Shown piece by piece: positions 27,305 to 35,660 of a DNA stretch of 64,000 nt. This DNA comes from Chitinophaga pinensis (lineage in GTDB: Bacteria; Bacteroidota; Bacteroidia; Chitinophagales; Chitinophagaceae): the NCBI GenBank assembly GCA_902167325.1, contig LR632930.1, positions 620,001-684,000 on the forward strand, written 5' to 3'. Each line of letters starts with the position of its first letter. The first letter of the stretch is position 1. Below the pieces are notes generated by a model. That model was not told where the DNA came from. It was given only the letters and a program-made list of their open reading frames with translations, and searched no databases. The translations under genes and the position numbers were made by a program.

Positions 27305-28195
27305 TTAGCGGCCGTTGGGCACTACCATTTGCAGCGCACCCGGCACAACATTAAAATGAACGGTTTTCCCTTGTGTCAGCGGCACCGCATCACCATCCAC
27401 CTGCAGGCAGGAGAGGTCGGGGCTTGCCACTGTTATTTCTTTTCCTGTAAAATGCTGCATATACCTGCTCTCTCCGATTTTCCCGCTCAAAGAGCTGATA
27501 CTCAGGGGCAGAAGATCCCAAAAGCGCAGGGGGCGCACCATGCATATATCCAGCTGCCCGTCGAACAGGCTGGCTTGCGGTGCCAGTTTAAAATCATAGC
27601 CAAACTGATTGCCATTGGCAACAGTCATGAGGAAGGCAGGTACTTCGGTTTCCCGGCCATCGTCTGTCCGGATTTTGTATACTGCAGGTTTGTATCCCGC
27701 AAAACCGCCTACCACGAGCCGTGCGTAATTGACGAGTCCGCGCTTCTTACTGTGCCGGAAACGGTCTGCTATCACCGCATCAAAACCCACACCGGCATTA
27801 CTAAGGAACAGGTGCTCATTGGCATATCCTGCATCCATGGGCTTTTTAATTCCTTCCGCTACGATCGCAAGGGCTTTTTCCGCATCCAGCGGAATACTGA
27901 GTGCGCGGGCCAGCCCGTTGCCACTGCCCAGTGGTACAATAGCGAGTGCAGTATGCGTACCCATCAGGCCTTGCGCAATTTCGTTGATAGACCCGTCGCC
28001 GCCTACGGCAACTACAGTGTCTACCCCACGGCTGGCAGCTTCCCGGGAGAGGTCTGCGCCATGGCCAAGGTATTGGAGATAAGTGGTTTCCACTTGAAAC
28101 CGGTCGGCCGGGAGTTGCCGCTGTATGGCAGCGCCGAGAGATTTTTCACGGTCGGTGCCAGCTTTCCGGTTAATAATGATCAGAATTTTCCGCAA
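27305..28195 (-). CDS. Diacylglycerol kinase-like lipid kinase (DagK/YegS family)
   Basis: A 296-residue soluble lipid kinase of the DAGK catalytic family, which phosphorylates diacylglycerol or related lipids. The nucleotide-binding loop is VGGDGSINEIAQG (GGDGS at 65-69), followed by PLGSGNGLAR. The C-terminal beta-domain includes QLDICMVRP and LQVDGDAV, both family marks. It sits 10 bp downstream of nadC and 12 bp upstream of the SUI1-family gene, an apparent three-gene transcription unit without an evident functional link. Confidence 0.88.
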   Translation of the reverse strand: MRKILIIINRKAGTDREKSLGAAIQRQLPADRFQVETTYLQYLGHGADLSREAASRGVDTVVAVGGDGSINEIAQGLMGTHTALAIVPLGSGNGLARALSIPLDAEKALAIVAEGIKKPMDAGYANEHLFLSNAGVGFDAVIADRFRHSKKRGLVNYARLVVGGFAGYKPAVYKIRTDDGRETEVPAFLMTVANGNQFGYDFKLAPQASLFDGQLDICMVRPLRFWDLLPLSISSLSGKIGESRYMQHFTGKEITVASPDLSCLQVDGDAVPLTQGKTVHFNVVPGALQMVVPNGR

Positions 28196-28205
28196 TGGTA
28201 AAGGA

Positions 28206-29066
28206 TTAAGCAGAGGGATGTAAAACGGCTTTGAGACTGAGATCGAGGCTTACGGCATGATGGATGATAGCACCTACCGACACGAAATCCACGCCGGTTT
28301 TTGCATATGCTTCCACATTTTCGATGGTAATGCCACCCGAAGCTTCGGTCTCATACTTTCCGTTGATAAGTGCCAGCGCGGGAGGAATCTGCTCCGGCCG
28401 GAAATTGTCGAGCATAATACGGTGTACCTGTCCTGTTTTCAGGATCTCCTGCACATCTTCGATGCTCCGAGCCTCCACTTCAATTTTCAGATCCAGATTG
28501 TTTGCTTTCAGATATGCTGCCACACGCTCCACAGCGGGAATGATGCCGCCGGAGAAGTCGATATGATTGTCTTTCAGCATAATCATATCATACAGTCCGA
28601 TGCGGTGGTTTACCCCGCCCCCGATGCGTACGGCTTCTTTTTCGAGCATGCGGAAGTTGGGAGTGGTTTTACGGGTGTCAAGCACCCGGGTATGGTAACC
28701 TTTCAGGCGGTCGGTATAAGTACGGGTGAGGGTGGCGATGCCGCTCATGCGTTGCATGCAATTGAGTACAAGCCTTTCTGCGCTGAGCAGGGTACGCACA
28801 CCGGCGGTCACTTCAAACGCTACTTCTCCCGGCTGCATGGTTTCGCCATCCTTTTTGAAAGGGACAAAATCGGTATTGGGGTCGAGCAGGCGGAAAACCG
28901 CTTCTGCCACTTCCATACCAGCGAGTACGCCTTCTTCTTTGATCTTAAGCCTTGCGGTGCCGGTAGCGCCTGCGGGGATGGAGGCAAGCGTGCTATGATC
29001 GCCTGAGCCAATATCTTCTGCCAGGGCTGCACGTATAAACTGTTCCAATGCTTCTTTCTGTAACAT
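28206..29066 (-). CDS. nadC: Nicotinate-nucleotide pyrophosphorylase (carboxylating)
   Basis: NadC converts quinolinate and PRPP to nicotinate mononucleotide in de novo NAD synthesis. I use the ATG at 29066 (MLQKEALEQF), giving about 286 residues, the usual length; the ATG at 29111 adds 15 residues that overlap a hairpin. Family motifs: LAEDIGSGDHST near the N-terminus, LNCMQRMSGIATLT, DTRKTTPNFRMLEKEAVRIG, VNHRIGLYDMIMLKDNHI, and EASGGITIENV near the end. The gene for the preceding step, nadB, starts near the other end of the window and is not linked to it. Confidence 0.95.
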   Translation of the reverse strand: MLQKEALEQFIRAALAEDIGSGDHSTLASIPAGATGTARLKIKEEGVLAGMEVAEAVFRLLDPNTDFVPFKKDGETMQPGEVAFEVTAGVRTLLSAERLVLNCMQRMSGIATLTRTYTDRLKGYHTRVLDTRKTTPNFRMLEKEAVRIGGGVNHRIGLYDMIMLKDNHIDFSGGIIPAVERVAAYLKANNLDLKIEVEARSIEDVQEILKTGQVHRIMLDNFRPEQIPPALALINGKYETEASGGITIENVEAYAKTGVDFVSVGAIIHHAVSLDLSLKAVLHPSA

Positions 29067-29100
29067 AACGCAATCGGGAATGAATGGGCAAGTTACAAAC

Positions 29101-29133
29101 AAAAAGGCCATCCGCCTATTGCGGATAGCCCTT
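29101..29133 (-). terminator. Hairpin terminator between the DUF4783 gene and nadC
   Basis: On the minus strand the stem GGGCTATCCGC / GCGGATGGCC is followed by TTTTTG. It begins about 25 bp after the DUF4783 stop and ends 35 bp before the nadC start, so it may end or attenuate transcription between the two. Confidence 0.7.
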
Positions 29134-29155
29134 ATATAAGTTTGTACTGCTGTTG

Positions 29156-29551
29156 CTATTTATTTTCAAAACGCAGTTCGTTCAAAACGAAAGCATTTCC
29201 TTTCTTCTGCAGAAAAAATGAGGTGCGGTAGTTACCTCCGCTGGTGGTGAGATTGCCGACTCCGAATTGAGAACCTCCTTCAGGACCACCCCGGTGGAGC
29301 AATTCAAAAGCTTTAACCGTGTTCTTGCCGAAAAAATCTTTAAGGATGATCTCTGCCTGGGCCTTACTGTATGAGTTCGATTTGCCAGCCATGTTGATCT
29401 CAACCGTGTTGTCAAGGAGTTTGCTCAGATTTCCTGAATCTCCCTTTTTAAGGGCACCCACCACATCGTCGAAAGGACCGGCAAACAGCGTAAAAGCTGT
29501 CAGCATTCCCCCGGCGAGCAATACCCCCAACACTAAGATTAACTTTTTCAT
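29156..29551 (-). CDS. DUF4783 domain-containing protein
   Basis: An exported protein of about 131 residues. The start at 29551 (MKKLILVLGVLLAGG) gives a clear signal peptide, with cleavage likely near AGPFD; the longer frame from 29584 adds only a charged extension. The mature part has the DUF4783 pattern: alternating short helices (VVGALKKGDSGNLSKLLD), SYSKAQAEIILKDFF, and C-terminal strands YRTSFFLQKKG and FVLNELRFENK, an NTF2-like layout. Function is not known. Association with nadC is, as I recall, common in Bacteroidota. Confidence 0.82.
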   Translation of the reverse strand: MKKLILVLGVLLAGGMLTAFTLFAGPFDDVVGALKKGDSGNLSKLLDNTVEINMAGKSNSYSKAQAEIILKDFFGKNTVKAFELLHRGGPEGGSQFGVGNLTTSGGNYRTSFFLQKKGNAFVLNELRFENK

Positions 29552-29597
29552 TATCCGTTTTTTAGATCGCAATACTTTTATCAACCGTAGAAGGTGC

Positions 29598-29626
29598 CAA
29601 AACTATGCCAAATTGCTGATGTTCAA
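29598..29626 (-). promoter_or_regulatory. Candidate Bacteroidota-type promoter of the DUF4783 gene
   Basis: On the minus strand TTG (29626-29624), an 18-bp spacer, then TAGTTTTG (29605-29598), close to the -33 TTTG / -7 TAnnTTTG arrangement. Transcription would start near 29591, about 40 nt before the ATG. Confidence 0.5.
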
Positions 29627-29793
29627 TAAATATACCATTATTGTGCTATATCTCGTGCTGTTTTAGATTACAGTAATTTAATATAAAATAACTCCTTGAA
29701 ATATAAGTACTGTTATAAAATTTTAAAGCCCGGAAAAGATAGTATTATTAATTTCACTGCCCGATTCATTCACAACGTACAACGGATTAAAGT

Positions 29794-31315
29794 ATGGAAA
29801 ATAAAAGAGCGATCCTGATCATCATGGATGGCTGGGGACAGGGACAGGTGCCCGCCGCAGACGCCATCGCACATGCAAACACCCCTTTCGTAGACAGTCT
29901 CTATGAACAATACCCCCACAGTACCCTCATTACCTGCGGCGAAGACGTGGGCCTGCCCGAAGGGCAGATGGGGAACTCCGAAGTGGGCCACCTCAATATC
30001 GGTGCAGGAAGAATCGTGTACCAGGAGCTGCAGCGTATTAACGTAGCCGTACGCAGTGGTGAACTCGCCGCCAGCAAGGTTCTGCAGGACTCCATGGACT
30101 ATGCACTCAATAACAATAAAACCCTCCACCTCATCGGCCTGGTGAGCGACGGCGGTGTTCACTCTCATATCACCCACCTCAAAGCCCTTACTTCCATCGC
30201 TAAAGAGCGCGGCCTCGGCAATGTGCTGATTCATGCCTTTACCGACGGGCGCGATACAGATCCCAAAGGTGGCCTCGGCTACCTCGAAGATCTGCAGCAG
30301 CACCTTACCGCCACCACCGGACGCATTGCCACCATTACCGGCCGTTATTACGCCATGGACCGTGATAAGCGCTGGGAAAGGGTAAAACTGGCTTACGATG
30401 CCCTCGTGAACGGTATTGGTACCCCCACCCAGGACCCGATCCTCGCCGTAAAAGCATCCTATGCCGAAGGCGTGACCGATGAATTTATCAAACCTATTAT
30501 CGTCACCAACGGCCAGCAGCCCATCGGCAACATACAGCCCGGTGATGCAGTGATCTGCTTCAACTTCCGGACAGACCGCTGCCGTGAGATCACGGAAGTA
30601 CTCACCCAGCAGGCATTCCCCGACTTCGGTATGCAGCCGCTGGCGCTCCATTATACGACCATGACCGAATATGACAAAGCCTTCAAAGGCGTTCATGTCA
30701 TCTTCGAGAATGATAATCTGGTGATGACCCTTGGCGAAGTGCTGGAAAAGAACGGAAAAACACAGATCCGCATCGCGGAAACGGAGAAATACCCGCACGT
30801 TAGCTTCTTCTTCTCCGGTGGCCGGGAAACGCCTTTCGATGGCGAAAAAACGCATCCTGGTGCCTTCCCCCAAAGTTGCCACTTACGATCTGCAGCCCGA
30901 AATGAGCGCCCCTGAGCTGGCCGAAGCCATCCTCCCCGAGCTGGAACAGCGCACGGCCGACTTCGTGGTACTCAATTTCGCCAATGCCGACATGGTAGGG
31001 CATACAGGCGTATGGCCCGCAGCCATCAAAGCCGTGGAAACGGTAGACGCCTGCGTAGCCAAAGTGATTTCCACCGCACTGCTGAACGACTATACCATTT
31101 TCCTGACGGCCGACCATGGTAATGCCGACTTCATGATCAATGAAGATGGTACGCCTAATACCGCCCACACCCTCAATCCCGTGCCCTTCTTCATTATCAG
31201 CCAGGATTTCAAAGGGGATGTTAAACCCGGTAAGCTGGGCGACCTTGCCCCCACCATCCTTCACTTCATGGGCCTGCCCATCCCGAAGGAAATGACCGGC
31301 AACCTGCTTGTATAA
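29794..31315 (+). pseudogene. gpmI: 2,3-bisphosphoglycerate-independent phosphoglycerate mutase, frameshifted (or sequence error)
   Basis: Glycolytic enzyme interconverting 3- and 2-phosphoglycerate using two Mn ions and a phosphoserine. The first part, from ATG 29794, reads normally (MDGWG, EGQMGNSEVGHLNIGAGR with the active serine, DGRDTDP, RYYAMDRDKRW) up to SFFFSGGRETPFDGEK. At the A6 run 30845-30850 the frame shifts. The remaining domain continues in the next frame with RILVPSPKVATYDLQPEMSA, FANADMVGHTG and TADHGNAD to the stop at 31315. Read with five A, the gene would encode about 506 residues, the normal length, and the join matches the family exactly. Everything else is well conserved, so it is either a very recent mutation, a homopolymer sequencing error, or slippage-rescued. 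Confidence 0.9.
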
Positions 31316-31334
31316 ACCCAATCGGTTATATCGG

Positions 31335-31363
31335 AAAGGGACTGCTGCGGCGGTCCCTTTTTT
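31335..31363 (+). terminator. Rho-independent terminator of gpmI
   Basis: Stem AAAGGGAC / GTCCCTTT with a 10-base GC-rich loop and a T run, 19 bp after the gpmI stop. Confidence 0.8.
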
Positions 31364-31554
31364 ATTTTCTACCCCCTGTAACTTTTCGAAATTCTCTTCC
31401 GTTTAACACCAGACATGCCGAAAGGCCTGTCCCCAATCTGAAATTGATTGGTAGCCCCATAAATTTTTTTAGTGCTCTCGACAGATTTGCTCATGCATCA
31501 GATGCGCCGTATTCACGGTGCATTTTTTTTATAGGCCGATTGGGGCGGCGCCAT

Positions 31555-31562
31555 TACTTTTG
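31555..31562 (+). promoter_or_regulatory. Candidate -7 promoter element before the lipoprotein-uvrC unit
   Basis: TACTTTTG ends 5 bp before the ATG at 31568, the same octamer and almost the same spacing as for porZ. It predicts a leaderless or nearly leaderless transcript. Confidence 0.45.
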
Positions 31563-31567
31563 CAGGT

Positions 31568-32155
31568 ATGAGAATCGTATTGAGGATCGCAGGGTTCGTT
31601 GCCATGTTTACGGCAGGCTGCCGGTTACCTTCGGGCCAGCCCGCCCCAGCCGGCGAGCGCGACCATAGCTACAGGGCATTAGGCAATTACTGCTGGGACG
31701 AGATCGCGCGGATGAAAAAGTCGCCTTTCCACATCACCAAAACCATCCGGCTAAACGGAGCCAGCGTAACTGCCCCGGTGCAGGACAGCGCCGGGCTGGA
31801 AGCCCTCTTCCGCCCCCTCATGGATGCAGATATCAGCCGCCCTTCCCTCGCAGACGCTTATTTCATCGATACCATTCCCAATCATTTCACGGGAGATACT
31901 ACTTTTATCCACCGTACCCGCGGCAAACAAACATGGCCCGCCCAACTCATCGTGGAAATAGACAGTACCCGCCGCATTAAAAACGTTCAGGCTTCTTCCC
32001 ACACTAAAAACCCGGTATACGAATACCGGCAGGAAATCGCTTACACGCGCGACCGGGAGCTGCGCATTTCCTCCTTCCAGAAAATCATTTTCATGAAAGC
32101 GGAAAACATGGAAACAGCCGCCTTTTTCCGACCTTTAACACAGGAGCAACCATGA
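31568..32155 (+). CDS. Putative lipoprotein of unknown function
   Basis: A 195-residue protein I do not recognise. The N-terminus MRIVLRIAGFVAMFTAGC looks like a lipoprotein signal with lipobox FTAGC (Cys at about 18), so it should be membrane anchored. The rest is polar, with beta-rich segments (HITKTIRLNGASVTAPV, AQLIVEIDSTRRIKNVQA, YEYRQEIAYTRDRELRISS). No enzymatic motif is visible. Its stop overlaps the uvrC start in ATGA, so the two are translationally coupled, though this does not prove a shared role. Confidence 0.75.
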   Translation: MRIVLRIAGFVAMFTAGCRLPSGQPAPAGERDHSYRALGNYCWDEIARMKKSPFHITKTIRLNGASVTAPVQDSAGLEALFRPLMDADISRPSLADAYFIDTIPNHFTGDTTFIHRTRGKQTWPAQLIVEIDSTRRIKNVQASSHTKNPVYEYRQEIAYTRDRELRISSFQKIIFMKAENMETAAFFRPLTQEQP

Positions 32156-33975
32156 CCGCAGCGGAATTTTCTCAGATATCGCACACCATACCCACACAGG
32201 CCGGCATTTACAAATACTTCGATGCCGGCGGGGAACTGCTGTATATCGGCAAGGCAAAAAGCCTCCGTAAACGCGTTTCCTCTTACTTCGTTAAAAACCA
32301 CGACAACTATAAAACCCGCAAACTGGTGGAGAATATCCACCATGTTGAATTCACGATCGTTGACAACGAAAAGGATGCCTTTCTGCTGGAGAACGCGCTT
32401 ATCAAGCAATTCCGCCCGAAGTATAATATTGACCTGAAAGACGATAAAACCTACCCGTTCATCGTCATCAAACACGAACCTTTCTCCCGCGTATTCCTCA
32501 CCCGCCGGGTTATTAAAGACGGGTCTGAATATCTTGGTCCGTTTACATCCGTAGGCCGTGTACGTGAAGTGCTGGAAGTGATCCGCTACAATATTCCGCT
32601 GCGCACCTGCAACCTCCATCTTTCCGAACAGAATATTAAGAAAGGTAAGTTCAAAGTATGCCTGGAGTACCATCTGGGCAATTGTAAAGGTCCCTGCGAG
32701 GGCCTGCAAACACTGGAAGATTACCGCGACGGATTACAACAGGTAAAAGAGATCCTCCGTGGCAACCTCTCCCCCGTGCTCAATATCTTTAAAGCACGCA
32801 TGCAGGAACATGCCATGAACATGGAATTCGAAAAAGCAGAAATAGAAAAGAAGAAGATCGCCAGTTTGCAGGATTACCAGGCACGCTCAACTATCGTGAA
32901 CAGCCGCGTGGGAAATGTGGATGTGTTCACCATACTTTCTGAAGGCAATTTCGCCTACGTGAACTATCTCCGTGTACTCAACGGCACCATCGCCGATACT
33001 AAAACCGTGACGCTGGAAAAGAAGCTGGAAGAAACTGACGAAGAAGTGATGTCTTACGCCATCGCCTATCTCCGCGAAGCATTCCAGAGCCTTGCCCGCG
33101 AAATAGTGCTGCCTTTCGAAGTAGAGTTCCCTGAAGAAAATGTGGAAGTAACAGTTCCCAAAGGTGGCGACAAAAAGAAGCTGCTTGACCTTTCTGCCAA
33201 AAACGTGAACTATTTCCGCGAAGAGCTGCACAAGAAAAAGATCCTGCACCTCGAAGGGAAGAGCGATATGGAGAAGAAGAAGGTGCTATACCAGCTGCAG
33301 GCCGATCTGGAGCTGCAGGAACTCCCCCTTCACATCGAGTGTTTCGATAACTCCAACTTTCAGGGCAGTTATCCTGTTTCGGCATGCGTGGTGTTTAAAG
33401 ACGGTATTGCATCCAAGAAAGATTACCGCCATTTCAATATTAAAACGGTGGAAGGCATCAATGACTTCGCTTCCATGTCTGAAGTGGTGTACCGCCGGTA
33501 TAACCGTTTATTGAATGAGGAGCAACCCTTACCCCAACTGGTGATCATCGATGGCGGTAAGGGGCAGCTGGGAGCAGCCATGGACAGTATCCGTAAGCTG
33601 GATCTTATCGGGAGCATGACGGTGGTGGGCCTCGCAAAAAATGAGGAGGAAATCTTCTTCCCGGGAGATAAGGATTCCATCAAACTACCGTACGACAGTG
33701 AGAGCCTGAAACTGATCCGCCGCATCCGCGATGAGGTACACCGTTTCGGCATTACCTTTCACCGGCAGCAGCGCAGTAAAGGAACGTTTAAGAACGAACT
33801 GGAAGGCATTAAGGGTATAGGTGAAAGTACGGCTACCCAGTTGCTGCAAAACCACCGTTCTGTCAATAAAGTAAAGCAGCTGAGCAAAGAGGAACTGGTA
33901 AAAGAAGTAGGACAGAAAAAAGCAGCGCTGATCTGGGAACACTTCCATGGAATGGAGGGGAAACTGGATGCTTAA
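32152..33975 (+). CDS. uvrC: UvrABC excinuclease subunit C
   Basis: A 607-residue nuclease that makes both incisions in nucleotide excision repair. Order: GIY-YIG domain (GIY at 18-20, YIG at 31-33, GKAKSLRKRV next), a cysteine segment (CNLHLSEQNIKKGKFKVCLEYHLGNCKGPC), the UVR motif (about 200-240), the RNase H-like endonuclease domain (IECFDNSNFQGS, DYRHFNIKT, DGGKGQLGAA) and a C-terminal helix-hairpin-helix (LEGIKGIGESTATQLL). Length and motif set are normal. It overlaps the upstream lipoprotein gene by 4 bp. Confidence 0.97.
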   Translation: MTAAEFSQISHTIPTQAGIYKYFDAGGELLYIGKAKSLRKRVSSYFVKNHDNYKTRKLVENIHHVEFTIVDNEKDAFLLENALIKQFRPKYNIDLKDDKTYPFIVIKHEPFSRVFLTRRVIKDGSEYLGPFTSVGRVREVLEVIRYNIPLRTCNLHLSEQNIKKGKFKVCLEYHLGNCKGPCEGLQTLEDYRDGLQQVKEILRGNLSPVLNIFKARMQEHAMNMEFEKAEIEKKKIASLQDYQARSTIVNSRVGNVDVFTILSEGNFAYVNYLRVLNGTIADTKTVTLEKKLEETDEEVMSYAIAYLREAFQSLAREIVLPFEVEFPEENVEVTVPKGGDKKKLLDLSAKNVNYFREELHKKKILHLEGKSDMEKKKVLYQLQADLELQELPLHIECFDNSNFQGSYPVSACVVFKDGIASKKDYRHFNIKTVEGINDFASMSEVVYRRYNRLLNEEQPLPQLVIIDGGKGQLGAAMDSIRKLDLIGSMTVVGLAKNEEEIFFPGDKDSIKLPYDSESLKLIRRIRDEVHRFGITFHRQQRSKGTFKNELEGIKGIGESTATQLLQNHRSVNKVKQLSKEELVKEVGQKKAALIWEHFHGMEGKLDA

Positions 33976-34308
33976 GGCTGCATCTTCCCGGAACTTTGTC
34001 TTCTAAAACGGCCTTTAATAAAAGCAGCACACACCATTCATCCACATCAAAATTCTTCACTTCACACAAAAGAGAGAGCCCGGTTTGAGAACCAGGCTCT
34101 ATTCCCCAAGTTAACCATTAAAAGACACAGATTTTTATTTTGATACCGGTATTCACCGGCGATATTTCAGGCGTATATTATCACATTACTAAAGTAATGT
34201 GTATGAGACTTTACCGTTGTTAAGAATTTGTTATCAGCACGAAATCGCAACTGGCTGTAACCGGCAACAGTATTGAGTTTCAAACGTTTTCGTGTTAGCT
34301 ATTTTTTG
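33976..34308. other. Intergenic region between uvrC and the DinB-like gene (convergent)
   Basis: No gene is apparent. An imperfect hairpin at 34075-34100 (AGAGCC and GGTT paired with AACC and GGCTCT, one mismatch) has CTCTCTTTTG beyond it on the minus strand, so it may be a terminator for the DinB-like gene, although it lies about 200 bp beyond that stop. Otherwise I see nothing of note. Confidence 0.35.
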
Positions 34309-34935
34309 TTACCGGACAGGCTCCCGGAGGTACTGCAAAGTGACCGCAGCGGCATCCGCACCACGCGCTTTTTCCACACTGCGGATAGCCTGCAGCATAT
34401 GCCTTTGTGCATGCGCAATGAGGAAGCGAAATGTATCTCCCGCCTTCAACGCCACCAGTTTCGACAGCGTTGTCGGAATACGGATTCCTCCGATATCTAT
34501 CTTCTTTGCAGCCTGCAGTAACGACAGCATCCATTCCTGCTGCGCCTGAAATTCATCGAGTGTATGCGCTGCATCCAGCGCCGGCGCTGGACGATGATTT
34601 TTGGGAGAAGTCATTTTCATTTTAAGGCCGCCATCGGGTTTTGGCGCCATGGATTGGGTGAAATAGTTGCCCAGCCAGCCACTGTTAAAATTTTCAGGCA
34701 CGGGGCGCTTTTGCGAAAGGAATTTGCGGAAGGAGTCATCGATGGCAGGCAAATAATAACGGCCGTAACCATTGAGGTGTTCAAGGCACTGAATGGCACT
34801 CCAGCTGCCGGGGACCGGCTGTTGAAGGAGTATATCGTGGGGTTGGGGAACCAGAAAGCGGTCGGCTGCTGCGCGCAGCTCGTTTACATCCTGCTGAAGC
34901 TCGCTTAGCAGGGTTGCTGAATGAAAGGTAGGCAT
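34309..34935 (-). CDS. DinB-like (DinB_2) family protein
   Basis: A four-helix-bundle protein of about 208 residues of the DinB/YfiT-like superfamily, which often binds a metal through three histidines and includes thiol-dependent transferases. I start at 34935 (MPTFHSATLL); the longer frame adds a hydrophobic stub. The expected signature is visible: WSAIQCLEHLNGYGRYYL, with the first histidine, and AHAQRHMLQAIRS near the end, with the second pair. Its actual substrate is unknown. It lies 71 bp downstream of the Crp-like gene on the same strand, so the two may be cotranscribed. Confidence 0.85.
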   Translation of the reverse strand: MPTFHSATLLSELQQDVNELRAAADRFLVPQPHDILLQQPVPGSWSAIQCLEHLNGYGRYYLPAIDDSFRKFLSQKRPVPENFNSGWLGNYFTQSMAPKPDGGLKMKMTSPKNHRPAPALDAAHTLDEFQAQQEWMLSLLQAAKKIDIGGIRIPTTLSKLVALKAGDTFRFLIAHAQRHMLQAIRSVEKARGADAAAVTLQYLREPVR

Positions 34936-35006
34936 GAGAAGTATAATTATGATCCAATGCAAAGGTAAGCCGGCCGTCCGGATGAAATCTTTGCCTGCGC
35001 CAAGAT

Positions 35007-35579
35007 TTATAACCGGATACCTCCCAGCAGTTTGCTGAATGTGGCAGGATCAATTCCGAGGTAGGATGCGAGGTATTTATGTGGTATCAGCTGCAATACA
35101 TGCGGGCTGCGCGCCAGCAGCCGCCTGAACTTCTGCTCCGCCCCCAGGGTCTGGATTTCTATCAGCCGCTCCATTACACCCGCCATGGCGTGCATGGTAC
35201 CCAGATGGATCCAGCGGGCTATGGCAGGGTGCTGTTGCATGAGCCGCTGCACATCGTCGTAAGAGATCCTTAAAAAGGCACTTTGCGTAAGCGTTTCGAG
35301 GTAGTAGCGGGAGGGTTGCCGGAGAAAGAATGAATCAATGATCCCTGAAAAAGAACCGGGGTAAGAAAACATCAGGGTGGCTTCCTTCTGCCCTTCCGCC
35401 AGTGCGAAGGCCCGCTGCAACCCTTCTGTCACATAATAAGTATACCGCTCTGTATCACCTGCGGCAGTAAGCACCGTTTTCCGCTTGCAGGTGATCGGGT
35501 GCCAGCATGCAGCCAGATCTTCCCAGACTTCATCGGAAAGGGGCACAAGCGCTTCTATGGCGGAACGGAGTTGCTGCAT
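35007..35579 (-). CDS. Crp/Fnr family transcriptional regulator
   Basis: A regulator of about 190 residues. The N-terminal cyclic-nucleotide-binding-like beta-roll (about 20-115) includes KRKTVLTAAGDTERYTYYVTEGLQR and the YPGSFSGIIDSFFLRQPS segment. A dimer helix follows, and the short C-terminal helix-turn-helix is PHKYLASYLGIDPATFSKLLGG, typical of the Bacteroidota Crp subgroup. The cAMP-contact residues of true Crp are not evident, so the ligand is unknown. A GTG at 35585 would add two residues. The start lies only about 14 bp after the gldN terminator, so its promoter must overlap that hairpin. Confidence 0.88.
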   Translation of the reverse strand: MQQLRSAIEALVPLSDEVWEDLAACWHPITCKRKTVLTAAGDTERYTYYVTEGLQRAFALAEGQKEATLMFSYPGSFSGIIDSFFLRQPSRYYLETLTQSAFLRISYDDVQRLMQQHPAIARWIHLGTMHAMAGVMERLIEIQTLGAEQKFRRLLARSPHVLQLIPHKYLASYLGIDPATFSKLLGGIRL

Positions 35580-35592
35580 ATGCACAAGATAT

Positions 35593-35621
35593 AAAAAAAC
35601 CGCCCCGGTTTCCCGGGGCGG
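35593..35621 (-). terminator. Rho-independent terminator of the gldKLMN operon
   Basis: On the minus strand CCGCCCCGG, a 4-base loop, CCGGGGCGG and seven T. It lies 40 bp after the gldN stop and just before the Crp-like gene. Confidence 0.92.
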
Positions 35622-35660
35622 CTCCTCATTATTGTTCGCAGGATTTGAACGAATGGGAGA

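Noticed and set aside
26894..28201. Plus-strand frame of 435 codons
   Set aside because: It is antisense to the SUI1-family gene and the lipid kinase; no domain is recognisable.
30845..30850. Programmed -1 frameshift site in gpmI
   Set aside because: The needed shift is +1 (skip one A), the run is not in the standard slippery phase, and gpmI is not known to use frameshifting.
29770..30882. Minus-strand frame of 370 codons
   Set aside because: It is fully antisense to gpmI, which has strong family motifs.
35636..35660. tRNA 3' half
   Set aside because: The minus strand contains GTTCAAATCC, like a T-loop, but the flanking arms do not pair and the rest would lie within gldN.
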